Shown here one piece after another: positions 1 through 6,405 of a DNA stretch of 22,535 nt; within the stretch, counting starts at the first letter, position 1, and each line of letters opens with the position of its first letter. Position numbers and translations under genes: made by a program. The stretch covers positions 1 through 22,535 of the forward strand of contig JBOFZL010000013.1 in NCBI GenBank assembly GCA_051655155.1, read 5' to 3'. Source of the DNA: JBOFZL01 sp051655155 (lineage in GTDB: Bacteria > Bacillota > Clostridia > Peptostreptococcales > Filifactoraceae). The notes beneath the pieces were generated by a model that did no database searches, was not told the origin of the DNA, and saw only the letters and a program-made list of their open reading frames with translations.

Positions 1-150
1 AAGGGCATTATACCCTACTCCATCAAGTGTTGTAAGAATAGGTAACATTTCTTCTGTTGTAAGTCTAGTCGCTATTAATGATTGGTGTGCATCACGCAAA
101 ATTGTTTCGGTAACTTTAATTTCTTTTTTTAAATTAGCAAAATTGATCAA
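1..150 (-). CDS. Oxaloacetate decarboxylase alpha / pyruvate carboxylase B-type carboxyltransferase, N-terminal fragment
   Basis: Only the first 50 codons lie in the window; the gene runs off the left edge. It opens with TTG at 150-148, placed four bases after a clear GAGGTGAT ribosome binding site; no ATG fits as well. The translation contains TETILRDAHQSLIATR (residues 14-29) followed by TTEEMLPI and a LDGVGYNAL segment. This is the hallmark start of the biotin-dependent carboxyltransferase TIM barrel shared by OadA, pyruvate carboxylase subunit B and methylmalonyl-CoA/glutaconyl-CoA-type decarboxylase partners. The Asp of RDAHQS is a known metal ligand in this family. The family moves CO2 between a 2-oxo acid and carboxybiotin in the cytoplasm, in Na+-pump complexes or anaplerosis. 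Which of these applies depends on sequence outside the window (biotin domain, beta/gamma partners). The family call is secure; the exact substrate is not. Confidence 0.88.
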   Translation of the reverse strand, partial: MINFANLKKEIKVTETILRDAHQSLIATRLTTEEMLPILTTLDGVGYNAL

Positions 151-166
151 AATAATCACCTCTATA

Positions 167-186
167 TTAATATAACATTATATTAA
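167..186. repeat. Perfect 20-bp palindrome upstream of the carboxyltransferase gene
   Basis: Two 9-base arms (TTAATATAA and its exact reverse complement) flank a 2-base centre. The palindrome ends about six bases before the GAGGTGAT ribosome binding site of the gene at 1-150, so it lies in the promoter/leader zone of that gene. Its symmetry and position fit a repressor operator, but AT-rich DNA yields such palindromes by chance more readily than balanced DNA. No matching regulator is encoded in the window. Confidence 0.45.
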
Positions 187-254
187 CAAGAATTAAAATA
201 TTTTCATCATTAATGAATAATTTTGAAGTGTTTATTGCATAAAATGTTAAAATA

Positions 255-268
255 AAATCAATTGATTT
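255..268. terminator. Weak AT-rich hairpin at the end of the peroxiredoxin gene
   Basis: The 14-base self-complementary stretch AAATCAATTGATTT overlaps the peroxiredoxin stop codon. On the minus strand it is followed by a T-rich run (TATTTTAACATTTT). It could act as a weak intrinsic terminator separating the maf-radC-peroxiredoxin unit from the carboxyltransferase gene. The stem is short and has few G-C pairs, so support is limited. Confidence 0.3.
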
Positions 269-707
269 ATTTTAGAATGTTCAGTACTTCCTCAACATGT
301 CCTTTTAATTTAACATTTTTAAACGATTTCATCAAATCGCCATGTTCATCAAATATAAAAGTACTTCGAATGATTCCGATGTAACTTTTTCCAAATAGTG
401 ATTTTTCTGCAAGAACATTAAATTCATTGCATACCGAAGTTTCTACATCTGAAAGTAAATCAAATTCAATATTATTATTTTCTTTGAACTTTTTATTTGC
501 TTTTATTGTATCTTTACTAATTCCGATTATAATAGTATTCAGTAAATCAAACTCTGCCCTATAATCCATAAAGGCTTTTACTTCACTTGTTCAGCCAGGT
601 GTATTTGCTTTTGGATAGAAAAATATTACCATTCTCTTACCTCTATAATTATTTGTACATATTTCTTGATTTTCTGTATTTTTTAAACAAAAATCATTAA
701 TTTTCAT
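267..707 (-). CDS. Selenocysteine-containing peroxiredoxin (BCP/PrxQ-like, Sec at codon 39 encoded by TGA)
   Basis: Thiol (here selenol) peroxidase of the AhpC/TSA family, expected to reduce H2O2 and organic hydroperoxides in the cytoplasm. Read from ATG at 707-705, behind an AGGGGG ribosome binding site that overlaps the radC stop, the frame gives 146 residues, normal for BCP/PrxQ. It contains FFYPKANTPG followed by an in-frame TGA (593-591) and then TSEVKAF. In the family this reads FYPKDNTPGCTTEA, so TGA occupies the peroxidatic Cys position of PxxxTxxC (P32, T36, U39). The catalytic Arg is present (R114 in IIRSTF). There is no Cys at +5, where many BCPs carry the resolving Cys, but C93 lies in the helix used by the other PrxQ subtype. 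Both sides of the TGA are conserved in one frame with no indel, so readthrough is far likelier than decay. Selenocysteine is inferred; a TGA nonsense mutation is the alternative. The gene sits 8 bases after radC. Confidence 0.85.
556..593 (-). promoter_or_regulatory. Candidate bacterial SECIS element downstream of the TGA codon
   Basis: Fifteen bases after the TGA, the mRNA can fold with GCCUU (575-571) pairing to AGGGC (560-556), including one U-G pair. One bulged U (561) and two further pairs (570/562 and 569/563) leave the loop UGGAU, which starts 23 nt after the TGA. Bacterial SECIS hairpins lie inside the coding region just after UGA, with the apical loop about 16-37 nt downstream and a G near the start of the loop. 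This fold meets those loose rules. It was folded by hand, with no free energy computed, and such short hairpins are common. Confidence 0.5.
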
Positions 708-715
708 ATTTCCCC

Positions 716-1399
716 CTATTTAAATATATTATTTTTTTCTTTAAAGCTATAATAACATCCTTCACCGATAATTATATGATCTAATACAGGTATATCTAAT
801 AATTTCCCACACTCAATCAAAATTTTAGTAATATTTATATCTTCTTGACTAGGATAAGGATCTCCTGAAGGATGATTATGTAATAAAATTAATTTAGAAG
901 CACTGTTTTTTATTGCAGGAATCATAACTTCTCTAGGGTGAACTATAGAAGAGCTTAAAGATCCTTCAGATATTAAAATATCTGTTAATAACCTGTTTTT
1001 AGTGTCTAATAAAATAATTTTAAATATTTCTTTTTTTAAATATCTTAATTCATCAGAATAAGCGTTAAAAATTGACAAAGGAGAATCAAATTTTAGATTA
1101 TCCATTCGATTTGTCTTAGATATACGTTTTGCTAGCTCTAATGCTGTCAATATTCTACTTGCTTTTGCAATTCCAATTCCATTAATCTCCATAAGTTCGG
1201 TTAAGGTTATATCCATTAAATTTCTAATACCATCAACTTTTAAAATAATTTCATCACCTAATTCAATAGCAGATTTATTTTTACTACCATTGTTTAAAAG
1301 AATAGCTAGTAGCTCTGAATTGCTAAGAAAGCCAATTCCATTAAGAGTCAGCTTTTCTCTTGGTCTTTCATTAGTATTTAATAATTTTATTTTTCCCAT
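716..1399 (-). CDS. radC: RadC family JAMM-domain protein
   Basis: RadC-like protein (formerly linked to DNA repair; its true role is unsettled). From ATG at 1399-1397 it has 227 residues, the usual length. An N-terminal UPF0758-type region (ERPREKL, then a helix-hairpin-helix stretch with INGIGIAKASRIL) is followed by the C-terminal MPN/JAMM metalloprotease-like domain with HNHPSGDPYPSQED. Its H174, H176 and D187 form the metal-binding HxH...D set. An in-frame TTG at 1414 would add five residues, but the GGAG site lies between it and the ATG with 9-base spacing, so the ATG is chosen. The gene starts 4 bases after the maf stop, and the maf-radC pairing is common in Firmicutes (often upstream of mreBCD, which does not follow here). 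The peroxiredoxin gene follows after 8 bases, suggesting one transcript. Confidence 0.93.
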   Translation of the reverse strand: MGKIKLLNTNERPREKLTLNGIGFLSNSELLAILLNNGSKNKSAIELGDEIILKVDGIRNLMDITLTELMEINGIGIAKASRILTALELAKRISKTNRMDNLKFDSPLSIFNAYSDELRYLKKEIFKIILLDTKNRLLTDILISEGSLSSSIVHPREVMIPAIKNSASKLILLHNHPSGDPYPSQEDINITKILIECGKLLDIPVLDHIIIGEGCYYSFKEKNNIFK

Positions 1400-1403
1400 T
1401 TGA

Positions 1404-1970
1404 TTATTCTCCAAAAATTTTATTTAAAGAATTAACAACCTTTTTGATTGGTAAGCCTATTATATTATTAATATCTCCATCATAATATTCTACTAAATTA
1501 CTTCCTAAACCTTGAATTCCATATGCTCCTGCTTTATCATAAGGTTCATCAGTTTTAATATATTCATCTATCTGAAAATCTAATAAGTCTTTAAATTTAA
1601 CATATGATATATCATAGTTTAAATATTTTATACTTTTTTCTAAACAAATTATAGAAAAAGCTGTTATAACTTTATGAATATTTCCATTTAGCTTACATAT
1701 TATTTCTCTTGCATCATAAATATTTTTAGGTTTTCCTATAATTTCATTTTCTAAAGCAACAATTGTATCAGCTGATAAAACAATACTACTTTGTTCTTCA
1801 TTTGCGATAATTTCACCTTTTTGATATGCAAGTGACAATGCAGTCGAAATTGGGGAAAATTTATTATCCCAATTCTCTGGTATATTCTTCGACTTTACAA
1901 TAAATTGGATATTTGCTTCACTTAATAGAACTTTTCTTCTAGGTGAATTAGAAGCTAATATTATTTTCAT
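1404..1970 (-). CDS. maf: Maf family nucleoside triphosphate pyrophosphatase
   Basis: House-cleaning nucleotide pyrophosphatase that hydrolyses non-canonical or modified NTPs (dTTP/UTP or m7GTP-type substrates, depending on subfamily) to NMP and PPi, and is linked to septum inhibition in Bacillus. The 188-residue length is typical. Visible motifs are the N-terminal substrate loop ILASNSPRRKVLL (residues 4-16), SADTIVALENEIIGKPKN in the middle, and DKAGAYGIQGLGS, which carries the conserved KAGAYxIQG signature. It starts at ATG behind AGGAGTGATCAA. It lies immediately upstream of radC, and its own leader region carries a possible promoter. The dTTP/UTP subfamily (YhdE-like) seems most likely from the KAGAYGIQG motif, but that is inference. 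Confidence 0.93.
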   Translation of the reverse strand: MKIILASNSPRRKVLLSEANIQFIVKSKNIPENWDNKFSPISTALSLAYQKGEIIANEEQSSIVLSADTIVALENEIIGKPKNIYDAREIICKLNGNIHKVITAFSIICLEKSIKYLNYDISYVKFKDLLDFQIDEYIKTDEPYDKAGAYGIQGLGSNLVEYYDGDINNIIGLPIKKVVNSLNKIFGE

Positions 1971-2020
1971 TTGATCACTCCTATGGATAGAATAAATACT
2001 TTATAATTTTCGTTTTATTC

Positions 2021-2029
2021 ATTTTAACA
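2021..2029 (-). promoter_or_regulatory. Possible extended -10 promoter for maf-radC-peroxiredoxin
   Basis: TGTTAAAAT on the minus strand fits an extended -10 (TGn plus TAAAAT, one mismatch to TATAAT), about 50 bases upstream of the maf start. No convincing -35 is present, only a T-rich hexamer at 17-base spacing. The gap before maf and the decayed gene upstream make a fresh promoter here plausible, but in AT-rich DNA such matches are frequent. Confidence 0.35.
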
Positions 2030-2074
2030 TAAAAAAGGATATATAAAAATATTAACTATGCAAATTAGTAAAGT

Positions 2075-2387
2075 TTATGAAATTAATGATTCTTTTATAT
2101 TCTTAGTGATATAGCTTTCAATGGCAGTTTCCACTCCTATTCCAATAATTTGTGCAAACCAATCTGCATATGTTTTATTATAAAAATTTTTTGTTTGATA
2201 ATAATTATTTTTCCTTCTTTTCATAATTGTAAAACTCTACATTTTCACAATATTAATTAAAGCTTTCATAAAATTTATAAGCCCAAAATTCATGTGAATT
2301 AATTTTTTTAGCATTAGTTTGTTTATCTTCACTTTAAATAACAGGTTTTGTGCTTGTGATTAACTCATATTCATATGCTCGCTTCAT
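2075..2387 (-). pseudogene. Decayed small gene of unknown family (two in-frame stops, one frameshift)
   Basis: Starting at ATG 2387-2385, behind an AGAGGT site right after the nucleoside hydrolase stop, a frame reads MKRAYEYELITSTKPVI. It then meets TAA at 2336-2334, continues protein-like (INSHEFWAYKFYESFN), and meets a second TAA at 2255-2253. After EFYNYEKKE an extra A in an A5 run shifts the frame into NNYYQTKNFYNKTYADWF and AQIIGIGVETAIESYITKN, ending at TAA 2077-2075. Removing that one base restores about 104 codons. The last segment alone is a 49-codon ATG frame (2075-2224) but has only a weak ribosome binding site. The composition is basic and rich in Tyr/Phe. I do not recognise the family, so no function is proposed. 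The alternative is two unrelated short peptides; the matched frames and single-base repair favour a pseudogene. Confidence 0.5.
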
Positions 2388-2402
2388 TTTCCAGTACCTC
2401 TT

Positions 2403-3335
2403 CTAGTTATAAAATTTCATCATTTCTTTTAATATATCTACAAACATATCGGTATTCCCACTAAGTGCAACTTTAGCATTTAAATTTTCTTTTCGATGAG
2501 ACCTATCTAAATCTACAACTGTCCTTCCTTCACTTAAACCTTCTCTTGTTTCTACAGTAACATAAAAATCCTTATATTCTAATATCTCTGGCTTTGCTAC
2601 ACTTGCCACTGTAAGTGCATCATGAACAGCGACAAAGTTATAACCAAAATTATTGTAAATATTTGCCATATGATCCAGAAGCATGGATACTTCGGTATTT
2701 ATTTTTGAATCAATTTGTTTAAGATCTTTTACTAAATCTTGAGTTAAAACTGTCTGCATGGTAACGTTTAATCCGACCATTTTAATCGGAACTCCGGATT
2801 TAAAAACTATATCAGCGGCAAATGGATCTACATATATATTAAACTCACTATATGGTGTAATATTTCCTGTTCCTGTTGAACCTCCCATTATAGTAATTTT
2901 TTCTATATATTTATAAAGTGTATCATATTTTAAAAGTGCAATTGCTATATTTGTAAGTGGCCCAATAGCAACAATATTTATCTTTCCGTTATTTTTAATT
3001 GCTTCTTGATAAATTACATCCCAAGCATAATACTTATCTAATTTTTTTGAGGAGTCTTTTAATTTAACTGGACCAATACCTGAATCTCCATGGACTTTGT
3101 TCGCTATTGTAAGTGGTTTATTAAGTGGAGATTGAGCTCCTTTAGCTATTCGTGTTTCAATACTCAAAAACTCTGCTATATCTAAAGCATTTTTTGTTGT
3201 TATTTCAAGTGTCTGATTACCTGCAACTGTCGTAATAGCTCGTATATCCAGTTCATCCATGCTGTTTGCTAACATAATTGCTATAAAATCATCTACACCA
3301 GGATCTGTATCTATTATTACAGGGATTTTGCTCAT
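2403..3335 (-). CDS. Nucleoside hydrolase (inosine-uridine-preferring type)
   Basis: Cytoplasmic N-ribosyl hydrolase that splits nucleosides into free base plus ribose. The 310 residues match the family. The N-terminal Ca2+-binding signature DTDPGVDD (D9, D11, D15, D16) is present, with GPLTNIAIALL mid-chain, IMGGSTGTGN, and the catalytic/Ca2+ pair H238-D239 in FVAVHDALTV. The DTDPG(V/I)DD form resembles the non-specific or purine-tolerant RihC/IU branch rather than the pyrimidine RihA/B branch. Phe follows the DD where Ala is usual (DDFIAI), close to the active site. It lies 20 bases downstream of a paralogous hydrolase, with an AGGAGGAG ribosome binding site in the gap, and is the last intact gene of the transporter operon. 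Substrate preference is inferred from motif form only. Confidence 0.93.
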   Translation of the reverse strand: MSKIPVIIDTDPGVDDFIAIMLANSMDELDIRAITTVAGNQTLEITTKNALDIAEFLSIETRIAKGAQSPLNKPLTIANKVHGDSGIGPVKLKDSSKKLDKYYAWDVIYQEAIKNNGKINIVAIGPLTNIAIALLKYDTLYKYIEKITIMGGSTGTGNITPYSEFNIYVDPFAADIVFKSGVPIKMVGLNVTMQTVLTQDLVKDLKQIDSKINTEVSMLLDHMANIYNNFGYNFVAVHDALTVASVAKPEILEYKDFYVTVETREGLSEGRTVVDLDRSHRKENLNAKVALSGNTDMFVDILKEMMKFYN

Positions 3336-3355
3336 ATTTTTTCTCCTCCTACTAA

Positions 3356-4288
3356 TTAATGATATTTATTTACTGCCTCTAAAATCATATTTATAAACTC
3401 GTGTCTATCTACATCTAAAAGAACATCCACGTTAGGTTCTAAACCTGATCTATTTAAAAAATCAGTTACTGTACATCCTGTTGTGTGTTCCCCACTAATA
3501 TCAATTTGAACATTTAGTTTTTTTGATCTAAACATATGAGGATTTATTAACCAGGCAATAGCACAAGGGTCATGTAATGGTGCAAAATTCCAACCACATA
3601 TTTCGCTATGAAATTTAATAAAATACTCTAACAATTCAGCTACAAGAATAGCTACCTTTCCTCCTTGTTTTTTAATCTTTTCAATATCTTCAAGATAAAC
3701 CTGTGCTTTGTGGGTAACATCTAAACCAGACATAGTTATCGGAATACCTGATCTAAATACTATATCAGAAGCCTCAGGATCTACTAATATATTAAACTCA
3801 GCTGATGCTGTCCAGTTTCCGCCAATTGCTGAGCCACCCATTAAACTTATTCGTTCTATTTTTGTTTTTAGGTGTGGATATGACAGTAAAAAAATTGCTA
3901 TGTTTGTAAGTGGTCCTGTCGGTACTAATGTGATTTTTTCTGAACTTTCTTCTATTACTTTTGCTATTAATTCATATGCTGTCATATCAACTGCTACTTG
4001 ATTAGCTTCCGGTATAACTGGTCCATCAAGCCCAGTGTCACCATGAACCTCTGGTGCAATTTCTAACTTTCGTCTCATTGGTTTATCAGCACCTTTTGCC
4101 ACTGGAATATTCTTATTTATAAATGTTAATATTTTAAGTGCATTATTTGTTGTTTTCTCTACTGTTTGGTTTCCGCCCACTGTAGTTATCGCTCGTACAT
4201 CTAGTTTTTCTGATGCACAAGCTAGAATCATCGCTATGGCATCATCATGTCCTGGATCACAATCCATTATAATTGGAATCTTTTTCAT
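3356..4288 (-). CDS. Nucleoside hydrolase (RihA/RihB-like, probably pyrimidine-preferring)
   Basis: Second IU-type nucleoside hydrolase, also 310 residues and clearly paralogous to its downstream neighbour. Both share the pattern RAITTV.GNQT near residue 34 and an HGD.G segment around residue 83. Its N-terminal signature is MDCDPGHDDAIAMI (D9, D11, D15, D16), and the CDPGHDDA form is that of E. coli RihA and RihB, which prefer cytidine and uridine. GPLTNIAIFLL, LMGGSAIGGN and H239-D240 (LHDPCAIAWL) complete the active site. It lies just after a strong intercistronic hairpin that separates it from the BMP binding protein gene, and starts behind CGAGGTAATTAT. Having two hydrolases of different signature types suggests the pair covers both purine and pyrimidine nucleosides delivered by the transporter; that is inference. 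Confidence 0.93.
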   Translation of the reverse strand: MKKIPIIMDCDPGHDDAIAMILACASEKLDVRAITTVGGNQTVEKTTNNALKILTFINKNIPVAKGADKPMRRKLEIAPEVHGDTGLDGPVIPEANQVAVDMTAYELIAKVIEESSEKITLVPTGPLTNIAIFLLSYPHLKTKIERISLMGGSAIGGNWTASAEFNILVDPEASDIVFRSGIPITMSGLDVTHKAQVYLEDIEKIKKQGGKVAILVAELLEYFIKFHSEICGWNFAPLHDPCAIAWLINPHMFRSKKLNVQIDISGEHTTGCTVTDFLNRSGLEPNVDVLLDVDRHEFINMILEAVNKYH

Positions 4289-4308
4289 ATAATTACCTCG
4301 AATTTATC

Positions 4309-4348
4309 TATAACAATTGGCAAGAGATTACTCTTGCCAATTGTTATA
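4309..4348. repeat. Perfect 18-bp intercistronic hairpin between the BMP lipoprotein and hydrolase genes
   Basis: An 18-base inverted repeat with no mismatch (4309-4326 against 4331-4348) closes a 4-base loop in the 76-base gap. In the operon's mRNA the hairpin sits 16 bases after the lipoprotein stop codon. It is followed by ATAGATAAATTCG rather than a T-tract, so it does not look like a full terminator on this strand. Such hairpins after abundant binding-protein genes often shield the upstream mRNA from 3' exonucleases and lower expression of downstream genes. On the plus strand it is followed by a T-rich run and would resemble a terminator, but no plus-strand gene ends here. Confidence 0.75.
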
Positions 4349-4364
4349 TTTTATTTTTTATTAA

Positions 4365-5462
4365 TTATCTTACACTATCTTTAATTGCTTGAATTTCTTC
4401 TGTAGATTTCCCAAATGCAGTATCAACTTTTATACTTCCATCTAGGATAGCTTTTTCAAGTTCATCAACTTTTTTAAGAACATCTTCTGGAACATTAGTT
4501 TTAAAAGTTTCATTTTTAGCTATTCCTACGCAACCTTCTTCAATTCCAAGAAGTTCTTTTTCTCCCCATGGAAGCTTATCATCTTTAGCTAATTTTATAG
4601 CACGCAATAATGATAGATCTACACGCTTAAGTGCTGATGTTAAAATATGATCTGCTTTAGTTTTATCGGTTACCATAAATGCTTCTGCTTGATCGCTATC
4701 TACACCAATTGCTAGTTTATTTTTTTCTGTAACGGCATCTATAACACCAAGTCCCGCCGTACTTGCCACTTGATAAATTATATCTGCATTTTGATTAATT
4801 TGTGCAATAGTTAATTCTTTCGCTTTAGCACTATCATTAAAGTTCCCAACATATCCTATAAGCATTTTTACATCTTCTTTTATATGCTTGGCACCTTGAA
4901 TATATCCTACAAGGAAATCATTAATTACGTTGTTTTCCATTCCGCCTATAAATCCTACTGTTCCACTTTTGGTAGCTGATGCTGCAACTGCACCAGCAAG
5001 GAAAGAACATTCATTTTGCTTATATTCTATAGAATACACATTATCTAAGCCACCAACACTATAATCTACAGCAGAATCAAATATTATATATTTTTTATCT
5101 GGATATTGTGGCGCTATTTCTTGAAGTTTTTCCACCATTTGCCATGTTCCAACTATTATTATATCAGTATCTTTATCTTCTGAAAAATCAACTAAAGTAG
5201 GCATCCATTTTGTTTCGTCATATGTCATTTCTACTACTTTAACTTTAGCCTTTAACTCATCTTCAATCATCGTTCCACCATTTGCAGCAGAATCATAAAA
5301 AGCTTTATCACCTAATGTTCCGTTTAATAAAATGACAATGTTTAATTGTTCATCATTAGCAGTAGTTGCAGATTCTTTACCGCTATCGCTACTGCATCCA
5401 GCTAAAAGCATAGCGCCAGTTAACACTAATGCTAAAAGTTTTGAAATTTTTGTTTTTTTCAT
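4365..5462 (-). CDS. BMP family nucleoside-binding lipoprotein of an ABC transporter
   Basis: Extracytoplasmic substrate-binding protein of the basic membrane protein (BMP/PnrA/NupN) family, which captures purine and other nucleosides for ABC import. It has 365 residues. A lipoprotein signal peptide with a positive N-terminus (MKKTKISK), a hydrophobic core and the lipobox LLAGC gives lipidated Cys23, followed by a Ser/Asp linker. The mature part shows the BMP pattern: GDKAFYDSAANGG near residue 51, then a GTVGFIGGMEN loop, an NQNADIIYQVA stretch and AIGVDSDQAE. The gene is the last transporter component, 9 bases after the second permease, with a TAGGAGGA ribosome binding site. An intercistronic hairpin directly follows, as expected for a component needed in excess of the membrane parts. 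Nucleoside specificity rests on family plus the adjacent nucleoside hydrolases. Confidence 0.93.
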   Translation of the reverse strand: MKKTKISKLLALVLTGAMLLAGCSSDSGKESATTANDEQLNIVILLNGTLGDKAFYDSAANGGTMIEDELKAKVKVVEMTYDETKWMPTLVDFSEDKDTDIIIVGTWQMVEKLQEIAPQYPDKKYIIFDSAVDYSVGGLDNVYSIEYKQNECSFLAGAVAASATKSGTVGFIGGMENNVINDFLVGYIQGAKHIKEDVKMLIGYVGNFNDSAKAKELTIAQINQNADIIYQVASTAGLGVIDAVTEKNKLAIGVDSDQAEAFMVTDKTKADHILTSALKRVDLSLLRAIKLAKDDKLPWGEKELLGIEEGCVGIAKNETFKTNVPEDVLKKVDELEKAILDGSIKVDTAFGKSTEEIQAIKDSVR

Positions 5463-5471
5463 TTTTTCCTC

Positions 5472-6404
5472 CTAATTTTTAGCCTTTTTTATTTTATTAA
5501 TCTGTTTTGCCTTGGACATAGAATATATTACTAGTCCTATTATTGTAAACAGATAAGGCATCATTTGAATAAATTGCACTGGTATATCCAAAACCTGAAG
5601 ATTACTTCCTAGTGCATCTGCTGTTCCAAATATAAGTGATGCTACTAGAGTTCCAAATGGAGTACCTCTTCCTAAAGCTTCTGCAGCAAGAGCTATAAAT
5701 CCCCTACCTGCCGTCATATCTCTTGCAAACTTGTCCATATAACCCATTGACATATAAGCTCCACCCATAGAGGCGATTATTCCACTAAATATAAGTGAAA
5801 TATATTGTATCTTTTTTACATTTATCCCTACACTCTCAGCTGCACGTGAATTTTCTCCAACTACTCTAAGTTGTAAACCAAGAGGTGTTTTATATAAGAA
5901 TAACCATACCAAAAACACAAGTATAAATGCTAAATAAGTCAATATATTATGTCCTGACAATATATCTCCCAAAACAGAAATTTTATCTATAATAGGAATA
6001 TTTATAACCGGTAATGTTAAGCTAGGAAGAGATGTTGACATCCCCTTGTCCTTCGCCACCGAATAAAGCAAAAACACTGTTCCTCCAGATGCAAGTAAGT
6101 TAATGGCTATTCCAGTTAAAATTATATCGGTTTTTAAATTTAAAGCAAAATATGACATTATAATCCCTAGAATAGTACCTGTGAGAATAGCGCATAAAAA
6201 CCCTATGAAAGCATTTTGTGAAAATGCACTACCGATTACTCCCATTAGTGCTGCCGAAAGCATTATACCCTCTAAACCTATATTCATAACTCCAGCCCTA
6301 TCCGTTATTAAGGCTGCTAACGCTGCTAATAATATAGGTGTGGTCAGTCTTAAAATGGAGAAAATAAAATCTGGTGATACGATTGCTGACATCAAATTAT
6401 CCAT
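5472..6404 (-). CDS. Nucleoside ABC transporter permease (NupQ/YufQ-like)
   Basis: Integral membrane permease of the BPD_transp_2 family (branched-chain amino acid/ribose/nucleoside group). Its 310 residues contain about eight to ten hydrophobic segments. Signature stretches are LAALAALITDRAGVMNIGLE (near residue 27), the family's early conserved motif, and GRGFIALAAEALGRGTPFGT near residue 229, the coupling region facing the ATPase. GVNIGLEG-type motifs and the closing hydrophobic helix match the shorter of the two permeases in nup/bmp operons. The ATG lies one base after the upstream permease stop, whose last codons contain its GGGGAGG ribosome binding site, implying translational coupling. 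It would form a heterodimeric channel with the product of the preceding gene. Confidence 0.92.
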   Translation of the reverse strand: MDNLMSAIVSPDFIFSILRLTTPILLAALAALITDRAGVMNIGLEGIMLSAALMGVIGSAFSQNAFIGFLCAILTGTILGIIMSYFALNLKTDIILTGIAINLLASGGTVFLLYSVAKDKGMSTSLPSLTLPVINIPIIDKISVLGDILSGHNILTYLAFILVFLVWLFLYKTPLGLQLRVVGENSRAAESVGINVKKIQYISLIFSGIIASMGGAYMSMGYMDKFARDMTAGRGFIALAAEALGRGTPFGTLVASLIFGTADALGSNLQVLDIPVQFIQMMPYLFTIIGLVIYSMSKAKQINKIKKAKN

Positions 6405-6405
6405 A

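Noticed and set aside
591..593. TGA read as Trp (alternative genetic code) in the peroxiredoxin gene
   Set aside because: The other complete genes in the window use TGG for Trp and show no internal in-frame TGA, and Trp would make no sense at the peroxidatic position.
2334..2336. In-frame stop in the decayed gene as a second recoding site
   Set aside because: The codon is TAA, which is not used for selenocysteine or pyrrolysine, and a second TAA plus a frameshift follow.
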